A stretch of DNA of 64,000 nt from Phycisphaera sp. (GTDB taxonomy: Bacteria; Planctomycetota; Phycisphaerae; Phycisphaerales; Zrk34), in contig WGMA01000007.1 of the NCBI GenBank assembly GCA_016125285.1, positions 1 to 64,000 of the forward strand, given 5' to 3'. The translations under genes were made by a program, and so were the position numbers. Below are positions 58,422 to 64,000 of the stretch, piece by piece; the first letter of the stretch is position 1; every line of letters begins with the position of its first letter. Below the pieces are notes generated by a model, which was given only the letters and a program-made list of their open reading frames with translations, had not been told where the DNA came from and made no database searches.

Positions 58422-60395
58422 TTAGATGCTTTCGGCGCCGTGATATGTGCGGAACGCACGCAGGCCTTCGCGGCCCATGTAGTTCTTGAGGATGCGCTGG
58501 TCGGTCTCGATCAGGTCGACGAGGACCAGCGCGTCGAGCGTGTTGCCGAACTCGGGGTCGACGTTGAAGCCGAGGTGGCGGGCGCCGAGCTTGAGGTACT
58601 GCTTGAACAGGATGGGCACGCCGCGCTGCTCGGGGTCGATCTCGGAGATGAGGTTCGACACCTCGTCGATGTCGCTGAGCATGCGCTGGGTGATCTGCGG
58701 GTCCCAGTGGCGCGGCTGACGCAGGTGGGGCGGGTTCTTCGGCTTGACCATGTCCGCCAGGTCGCTGGGGCGGTGCGTCTGCATGAACGCCATCATCATC
58801 CACTGCGACAGGTCGGTGTAGTCGTCGGAGATGCTCACCGGGCCGAACAGCTGCCGGTACCGCGGGTGACGCACGCAGTAGTGCGCCAGGCCCTTCCACA
58901 GCAGCAGCAGCCCGCTGTACGACTTCTGGTACTCGGGCCGCACGAACGAACGCCCGAGTTCGAGCGCGGGGTTGATCTGCTCGAGCATGCCGCGCTTGAA
59001 CTTGAAGAGGGTCGTGGTGTACAGACCCGCGGGGCCGCGCTTCGGCAGGATCACGTCGGTCTGCCCGAGGCGGTACGCGCCGACGATCATCTGCGGCTCG
59101 CGATCCCAGACGAACAGGTGCAGGTAGTCCTCGTCGAAGCGGTCGAGGTCGATGGACTTGCCGGTGCCCTCGCCGACGCCGCGGAACGTGATCTCGCGGA
59201 GGCGACCGATCTCGCGCAGCACGTTGGGCAGCTGCCGGGCGGTGCCGTAGTACACGTCGTAGTCGCCGCTGGACAGGATCATCGCGTCTTCGGGCAGCGC
59301 GTCGATCTCCCGCTGCAGGATCGTCGGATCGACCGGGTCGATCACCGGCTCGACGCCGGCGCGGCGGTGGCTGCCCTTGACGGAATGCGGCGTGGGCAGC
59401 ACGGGCGTGTCGGCGGTCGGGCCGGACGCTTCGTTGTCGACGCCGGGCGTGAGGCGCGTGTCGACGAGGCCGGACAACACGCTCGTGCGGCGCTTGCCTG
59501 GCGACACGTTGGTCGTCGCGGCGCCGCTTTCGGCCGGGTCGCCGTGCTCGCCGTGCGGCTCGTTCATGCCGAGCAGGTACGTCCGCATGCGCAGGTATTG
59601 CGTCATGTCGGCGTCGTCCTCGAATTCGGCGAGGCGGTCGTGGCTGATGGCGCGGCCGATGCGGAGGTCGACGTGCGAGTCGCGCCGGTGGATGAACTCG
59701 TGCGGCAGCATCAGCGTGCGGAGCGTCGGGTGGATCATCCCGGCGAGCTGAAACACCGCGCGGTTGCGTCCGCCGAAGTAGATCGGCACGACGGTCGCCT
59801 TGGTGCGCCGGACGATGCGCGCGACGGTGGTGCTCCACGCCGGGTCCGTCACGCTGTGCTTGCTGAGCTGCCAGTGGCTGACGGTGCCCGCGGGGAACAC
59901 GCCCAGCAGGTGGCCCTCGCCGACCCACTCGAGGCTCTGCCGCATCGACGCGAGGTTGGCCTTCGCCGCCTCGGGCCCGCCGAACGGATTGACGAACAGC
60001 ATGATCTCCCGCAGGTGGCGGATGCGGCCCAGCAGGTGGTTGGCCATGATCTTCACGTCGGGGCGGACGCGCCGCAGCAGCTGACCGAGGATCAGCCCCT
60101 CGATCGCGCCGAACGGGTGGTTCGCGACGATGACGACCGGGCCTTCCTTCGGGATCCGCGCCAGCTGCTGCTCGGTGGCGTCGTAGGTGACGCCCATGAC
60201 GTTGAGGGTCTGCTCGAGGAACGCGTCGCACGACGGGGCGCGGTGCACCTGGGCGTAGATCCGCTCGAGCTGGGGCAACGCGAGAGCCCGCTCGACGATC
60301 GGCACACCGACGGCCGACAGCAGGCGTCTGCCGAGCGTGGATTTACGCCGAGCTCGCAGGCGGGTCAGTCGGGTTCGTGGCTCGTTGGGCCCCAT
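58422..60395 (-). CDS. Bifunctional acyltransferase, OlsF-like (PlsC domain fused to GNAT/OlsB-like domain)
   Basis: The 657-residue protein has two catalytic parts. The N-terminal PlsC-like domain (about 40-300) contains N-H-P-F-G-A-I-E, a variant of H-x4-D/E, and later F-P-A-G-T-V-S and V-P-I-Y-F. The C-terminal OlsB-like N-acyltransferase domain (about 360-655) has F-V-W-D-R-E, V-G-A-Y-R-L-G and E-L-G-R-S-F-V-R-P-E-Y-Q-K. Together they could make ornithine or another aminolipid by N-acylation then O-acylation, as OlsF does; the amino-acid substrate is not predictable. The linker of about 60 residues between them is disordered. Confidence 0.82.
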   Translation of the reverse strand: MGPNEPRTRLTRLRARRKSTLGRRLLSAVGVPIVERALALPQLERIYAQVHRAPSCDAFLEQTLNVMGVTYDATEQQLARIPKEGPVVIVANHPFGAIEGLILGQLLRRVRPDVKIMANHLLGRIRHLREIMLFVNPFGGPEAAKANLASMRQSLEWVGEGHLLGVFPAGTVSHWQLSKHSVTDPAWSTTVARIVRRTKATVVPIYFGGRNRAVFQLAGMIHPTLRTLMLPHEFIHRRDSHVDLRIGRAISHDRLAEFEDDADMTQYLRMRTYLLGMNEPHGEHGDPAESGAATTNVSPGKRRTSVLSGLVDTRLTPGVDNEASGPTADTPVLPTPHSVKGSHRRAGVEPVIDPVDPTILQREIDALPEDAMILSSGDYDVYYGTARQLPNVLREIGRLREITFRGVGEGTGKSIDLDRFDEDYLHLFVWDREPQMIVGAYRLGQTDVILPKRGPAGLYTTTLFKFKRGMLEQINPALELGRSFVRPEYQKSYSGLLLLWKGLAHYCVRHPRYRQLFGPVSISDDYTDLSQWMMMAFMQTHRPSDLADMVKPKNPPHLRQPRHWDPQITQRMLSDIDEVSNLISEIDPEQRGVPILFKQYLKLGARHLGFNVDPEFGNTLDALVLVDLIETDQRILKNYMGREGLRAFRTYHGAESI

Positions 60396-60553
60396 GTTGA
60401 AGTTCGCTCCCCGGGATCAGGTCGAAACGATACTCTCGGCTAACTCTATCACCGCATCGTTCACGAATGTTAAGGTTCGATCGAATTCCCCGCTAACCCT
60501 GTCGGTTTGCGGCGATTGTGGCCGTCGGCGGGCCGGCGCTGCGACGCCGCGCG

Positions 60554-61156
60554 TCAGTGCTCTCCGTCCCCGTCGGCGCCGCGCTGCGCCTCCTCCGCCG
60601 CGGCCCGGTCGGCGCGGACGGTCTCGGTCAGGTCCACCTGCGCCGTCGCCGAGGGGTCTTCCTCCATCGGCGCGTCCGGCGCGGTCGTCGTGTCCAGCGG
60701 CGCCCACGGCTGGTCGCTGTTCATGTGCATGTCCATGAACCACGTGTAGTCGAAGATGCCGATGTTGTTCGACTCGTTGAGGATCCGCAGCACGAACTGG
60801 ATCGACACCGGGCGATTGCGGATCGTGGCGACCTGCACGGGATGCCGCGGCCCGGACCCGAGCCGCGTGCCCATGTTGATCAGCGTCAGCACCACCGTCG
60901 TGCGATCCTCCAGGTCGTGCTTGATGCGCGGCGTCGAGTCGTCGTAGTCGCGGCGGAACACGAGGCGGCAGGTCAGCGGCGGGCTGGCCGGCAGGCCGAA
61001 CTCCAGCGGCGTGTAAAGGTTGTGGATGATCGTGCCCGAGCCCATTACCTCGAGCGTGCCGGCGCGGATGCGCAGGCCGTCCGAGTCGGCGATCGCGGGC
61101 GGTGGTCCGAGCTTCGCGGTGTCCTGCATCTTGTCGGGTGGGGATTCGTTGCTCAT
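60554..61156 (-). CDS. Uncharacterised protein
   Basis: The 200-residue protein has a beta-rich middle (about 28-150; T-L-E-V-M-G-S-G-T-I-I-H-N-L, T-T-V-V-L-T-L-I-N-M-G-T-R-L, V-S-I-Q-F-V-L-R-I-L-N) and an Asp/Glu/Ala-rich tail. No signal peptide or membrane helix was seen. A loose similarity to DUF6864-type domains is possible but is only an impression. TATAAT at 61287-61292 on the minus strand may belong to its promoter, leaving a leader of about 130 nt. Confidence 0.6.
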   Translation of the reverse strand: MSNESPPDKMQDTAKLGPPPAIADSDGLRIRAGTLEVMGSGTIIHNLYTPLEFGLPASPPLTCRLVFRRDYDDSTPRIKHDLEDRTTVVLTLINMGTRLGSGPRHPVQVATIRNRPVSIQFVLRILNESNNIGIFDYTWFMDMHMNSDQPWAPLDTTTAPDAPMEEDPSATAQVDLTETVRADRAAAEEAQRGADGDGEH

Positions 61157-61286
61157 CGTGTACCCGGTCGACGCGCGATCGACCGCCGCTCCTCTCTCCT
61201 CGCAGCGGCCGGACCGCGACTTCAGGATGGCTCGTAGCGTTGCTTCCCACGTGCAGCATCATCCAGCTGTCACGCCCGTTAGCCAC

Positions 61287-61292
61287 ATTATA
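61287..61292 (-). promoter_or_regulatory. Candidate -10 upstream of the 200-residue protein
   Basis: Minus-strand TATAAT preceded by GGGTG, the same context (GGTGTATAATG) as at 63483-63488. A -35 is not clear. Confidence 0.35.
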
Positions 61293-61371
61293 CACCCTCG
61301 GCGCACGTCGGGTGAGGCGCGTGCACAATATCGAACACGATGATTTGTCGCGGTGATCGAACGCGAACGCG

Positions 61372-63438
61372 TCAGAACTGCCAGGGATATTTGCCCCAGC
61401 GCTTGCGGAACGCCTGCACGTACGCGTCGTTGAGCCGGTCGTCGGACGGACGCGCCGTGGCGTGCGTCGCGGCGTGGTCGGCGGCGGCCTGCAGCGACGT
61501 CGTGGCCGTCGTGGTGGTCGTCGGCATGACGTGCGTCGCGGTCACGGGCGTGGCGGACAGGTACACCGTGCGGTACGGCGTGGTGCGCGCGTCGGCCAGA
61601 TCGTTGTCGCCGTGGCGCGGGGTGTCGCGTCGCGCGGCGCCGTTGGGGGCGGCGGCGGGCGCTTCGGGTTCGGTCTGCTCGCCGGGGCTGGGGTAGTGGT
61701 CGTAGCGCGGCGCCAGGCGCGGCACGCGTCCGCCGGGGATGCCCGGGCTCACCGACATGCCCCAACCGGTGCCCGTGCCGGGGGCGCGGCCGCGGAGGTA
61801 CGGCGGGATCGCCGCGACCTCGGCCGCACGCTGGAACTGGTTGAACGTGAACGATCCGCCGTACGACTGATACCGCATGAAGTCCCAGTGGAAGTCGAGT
61901 CGGCCGTAGAGGTCGGCGGTGTCGCGCGTCTCCCACGCCGCGACCATGCCGCGCCGCATCATCTCCATCGACGCGTCGAACTCGCCGCGGCGATGCGTCC
62001 GCCGCATGTTCTGCTGGAAGACGGTCGCGTTTTCGTGCGACATGATGTTCAGGTCGAAGGTGGGCACGTCGTCGAAGTTGTGCGGGTCGCGCGGGCGGGC
62101 GATACCGGTCTCACGCAGGTCGGCGAGGCGCACGCCGACTTCCTGCGCGGTCGCGGGGTCGGGCATCAGGTCGGTGCCGACGTAGGGCGACAGCGCCTCG
62201 GCGGCGCGCGCCTTGGCCGCGGCCTCGGCGTCGTGCGGGGCGGTCGCCGCGGGTGCGGGCTCGCGGCCGCCGACGCCGAACTCGGCTTCGAGCTGACGCA
62301 GGCGGGTGTCGTCACCGCGGTCGCTGACGAAATGGAACGCCCGGCCGTTGAGGACCTCCGCGGCGGCGAGGGCGCGCGGCGTGCCGTTGGCGCGGGCGAT
62401 GATCAGCTCGCCGATCTTGCCGGTCGGCAGCGCGTAGTTCGCGTCGGGCCCGATGCTGAGCTTGTGGCTGGTCACGCCGATGACGCGCCCGTCGGCGGAC
62501 AGCAGCGGCGCGCCGGACGACCCTGCGCGCACCGGCGCGGTCGTCTCGATGACCTGGAACGCGCCGGTGTAGTGCCGATGCATGCCCTTGACGGCCCCGG
62601 CCGCGATCGCCGCGCCGCGGGGGTCGAGGTCGACCGCGTACACCGCGTCGCCAACGCCGGGCAGCACCGTCGCGCCCATCTTCAGGTACGGCAGGTTCTC
62701 ACCGTCGACCTGCAGCAGCGCCAGGTCGGTGTCGCGGTCGGTCGCGCTGACGTAAAGGGCGTCCATCGTCGTGCCCTCGGCGGTCTCCGCGGTCACCGCC
62801 GCCGCGTGTCGCGCCGCGGGGTGATTCGTGACCAGCAGGCCGTCGGGCGACACGAAGAAGCCGGTCGCTTCGCCGATCAGCTGCCCGCGCTCGTCGTGGA
62901 ACGTCACGTGCGCGACCGACGCGGCGGCCATCGCGTTGAGGCGCTCGACGCTGAGTCCCGCAGGAGCCGACGTAGCAGCCTCCACCACGGCGGGTGTTTC
63001 GACCGTCGCGGCCGGGGTCTCCGTCACCTGGGCGGTGGCGGCGGGCTCTGTCGCTTCGGTTTTCTGGGGGGAGGGGGGGGTCGCAACGGCCTCGACACGG
63101 GCCTCGGTGGCCTTATCGGTATGAATATAAACAACTGCTGGTGAAGGTTGATACGTGGATGTGTGGGTCTGGGAGGCGTCGGTCGGGGCATTGGGGGCTG
63201 GCTTGGTGAGCACGTCGACGACGAGCAGGCCGCCGAGTATCGCGGTGCCGGCGAGGCACATGACGCCGATCGACACGTGCATGAACCGCTCGGCGGCGTT
63301 GGACCGCCCGTCTGCGGCGGAGACGACGGTGACCGCGTCGCCACATCCGCTGCAGCGGACCTGGGCGGATCCGTCGCGCAGACACGCCGTTGGTACGTTC
63401 AGCTTGCTCCCACACCGCGCGCATGTCGCCTGGGTCAT
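61372..63438 (-). CDS. Membrane protein with zinc ribbon and trypsin-like domain, displaced catalytic His
   Basis: From the ATG preceded by AGAGGAAG the protein is 688 residues. A zinc ribbon (C-A-R-C-G at 6-10, C-S-G-C-G at 29-33), a transmembrane helix (about 55-77) and a long Thr/Pro/Ala stalk lead to a trypsin-2/DegP-type domain (about 170-345). Asp238 (D-T-D-L-A) and Ser308 (G-S-S-G-A-P) are in place. In the T-N-x-H position of the catalytic His there is Pro207, with His206 beside it. The domain may be inactive or use a shifted His. The remaining 340 residues are low-complexity, with a glycine-rich patch and a Thr-rich tail. Confidence 0.78.
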   Translation of the reverse strand: MTQATCARCGSKLNVPTACLRDGSAQVRCSGCGDAVTVVSAADGRSNAAERFMHVSIGVMCLAGTAILGGLLVVDVLTKPAPNAPTDASQTHTSTYQPSPAVVYIHTDKATEARVEAVATPPSPQKTEATEPAATAQVTETPAATVETPAVVEAATSAPAGLSVERLNAMAAASVAHVTFHDERGQLIGEATGFFVSPDGLLVTNHPAARHAAAVTAETAEGTTMDALYVSATDRDTDLALLQVDGENLPYLKMGATVLPGVGDAVYAVDLDPRGAAIAAGAVKGMHRHYTGAFQVIETTAPVRAGSSGAPLLSADGRVIGVTSHKLSIGPDANYALPTGKIGELIIARANGTPRALAAAEVLNGRAFHFVSDRGDDTRLRQLEAEFGVGGREPAPAATAPHDAEAAAKARAAEALSPYVGTDLMPDPATAQEVGVRLADLRETGIARPRDPHNFDDVPTFDLNIMSHENATVFQQNMRRTHRRGEFDASMEMMRRGMVAAWETRDTADLYGRLDFHWDFMRYQSYGGSFTFNQFQRAAEVAAIPPYLRGRAPGTGTGWGMSVSPGIPGGRVPRLAPRYDHYPSPGEQTEPEAPAAAPNGAARRDTPRHGDNDLADARTTPYRTVYLSATPVTATHVMPTTTTTATTSLQAAADHAATHATARPSDDRLNDAYVQAFRKRWGKYPWQF

Positions 63439-63482
63439 GGCTCTTCCTCTTGAAATGTCGCTCACCCCCGACGGGCTGCTGC

Positions 63483-63488
63483 ATTATA
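63483..63488 (-). promoter_or_regulatory. Candidate -10 upstream of the trypsin-like gene
   Basis: Minus-strand TATAAT, about 45 bp before the ATG at 63438. No clear -35 at 16-18 bp. Confidence 0.35.
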
Positions 63489-63671
63489 CACCATTAACGC
63501 ACAGCAATCGCCTTTATTCCCATCAATAATGGATGCGCGAACAGGCCCGGAGTTCCCCCAAACGCCGATTTTTTCTTACGCGGGGCGTCTGCCACGGAAC
63601 GGCCCGCCCGGTGCGGGTACACTGATTCAGTGACCCGCCTGATCCTTATACGAGTTTGACCGGAGCGACCG

Positions 63672-64000
63672 ATGCCGACACGACCCACGGTGACCGCGAT
63701 CGTCCTGACGCTGGGCGCGATGGCGTTGCTGGGTGCGGCGGGTCCGGCGCGGGCTGGGGATTTCGAGGCGACGCTCGAGATCGCCTCGGCGGACGCGAAG
63801 CAGAAGGCGGTGGAGATGGACGTGCCCGCGGCGTCGGCCAAGCCGATCGAGCGGCCGGTGTTTCACGTCAAGGCCGGCCAGCCGCTGCGGTCGAAGTGGC
63901 GGGTGACATGCGTGGCCGACGCGAAGGTCGTCGACATCGTCGTGCACTTCTACATCGCCCACGAGGATAAGGTCGGCCAGGCGACGCAGCCCGACCTCAG
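63672..64000 (+). CDS. Secreted protein, truncated by the window edge
   Basis: The frame starts with a good ribosome site (GGAG, spacing 8) and is open to the end of the window, 109 codons. The signal peptide runs to about residue 28 (G-P-A-R-A-G). The mature part is beta-rich (W-R-V-T-C-V-A-D-A-K-V-V-D-I-V-V-H-F-Y-I). No family can be assigned from this portion. Confidence 0.7.
   Translation, partial: MPTRPTVTAIVLTLGAMALLGAAGPARAGDFEATLEIASADAKQKAVEMDVPAASAKPIERPVFHVKAGQPLRSKWRVTCVADAKVVDIVVHFYIAHEDKVGQATQPDL

Overview
The window is high-GC chromosomal DNA from a planctomycete, most likely of class Phycisphaerae or a close relative. The marker families are paired PSCyt1/DUF1549/DUF1553 cytochrome-like proteins, a DUF1501 TAT protein, short H-X9-DG pseudopilins next to an ECF sigma factor and a FecR-domain protein, sulfatases, secreted PQQ-propeller proteins, and several families of long palindromic intergenic repeats. 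No rRNA, tRNA, CRISPR array or intact insertion sequence was recognised; a possible transposase tail lies at the left edge.

Layout. 1-260: possible transposase remnant and a palindromic repeat. 261-2964 (-): secreted esterase, MNIO (DUF692) enzyme and DUF2063 partner. 3024-3887 (-): glycosyltransferase. 4072-16619 (+): ECF sigma / FecR / two pseudopilins, then a secreted degradative block (PSD1 protein, DUF1501 protein, GH5-like enzyme, second PSD1 protein). 16624-19513 (-): PQQ-propeller lipoprotein and sulfatase. 19792-23505 (-): B12-dependent ribonucleotide reductase with a terminator, a long structured leader and tandem NrdR-box-like sites; divergent from it is a UvrD/PcrA helicase. 26722-28990: amidohydrolase and GH16-like enzyme. 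28997-33350 (-): ADP-ribosylhydrolase overlapping ruvC, zinc-ribbon protein, phosphatidylserine synthase, lipoprotein. 33421-36838 (-): argD, membrane protein, rhodanese lipoprotein, sigma-54 activator. 37150-37900 (+): 35-residue membrane peptide and an ICMT-like methyltransferase. 37941-41018 (-): ileS with an internal low-GC block. 41104-49073: small membrane protein, AIM24 protein, Ser/Thr kinase-LamG receptor, secreted esterase, rpe and pgk. 49437-58327: typA, SMI1/KNR4 protein, G8/beta-helix protein, two uncharacterised proteins and a DsbD-alpha-like protein. 58422-64000: OlsF-like bifunctional acyltransferase, unknown protein, trypsin-like membrane protein with a displaced catalytic His, and a truncated secreted protein.

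Functionally the window mixes housekeeping genes (nrdJ, ruvC, pssA, argD, ileS, rpe, pgk, typA) with secreted polysaccharide-degrading and envelope functions (GH5, GH16, sulfatase, esterases, PSD1/DUF1501, G8 protein). The most unusual signals are two signal peptides that appear to be encoded by palindromic interspersed repeats (GH5-like enzyme at 11752, esterase at 46886); an NrdR-like box placed exactly between a candidate -35 and -10 of nrdJ, with a leader of about 450 nt; a roughly 850-bp low-GC mosaic inside ileS; and an MNIO/DUF2063 pair with no recognisable peptide substrate gene beside it.
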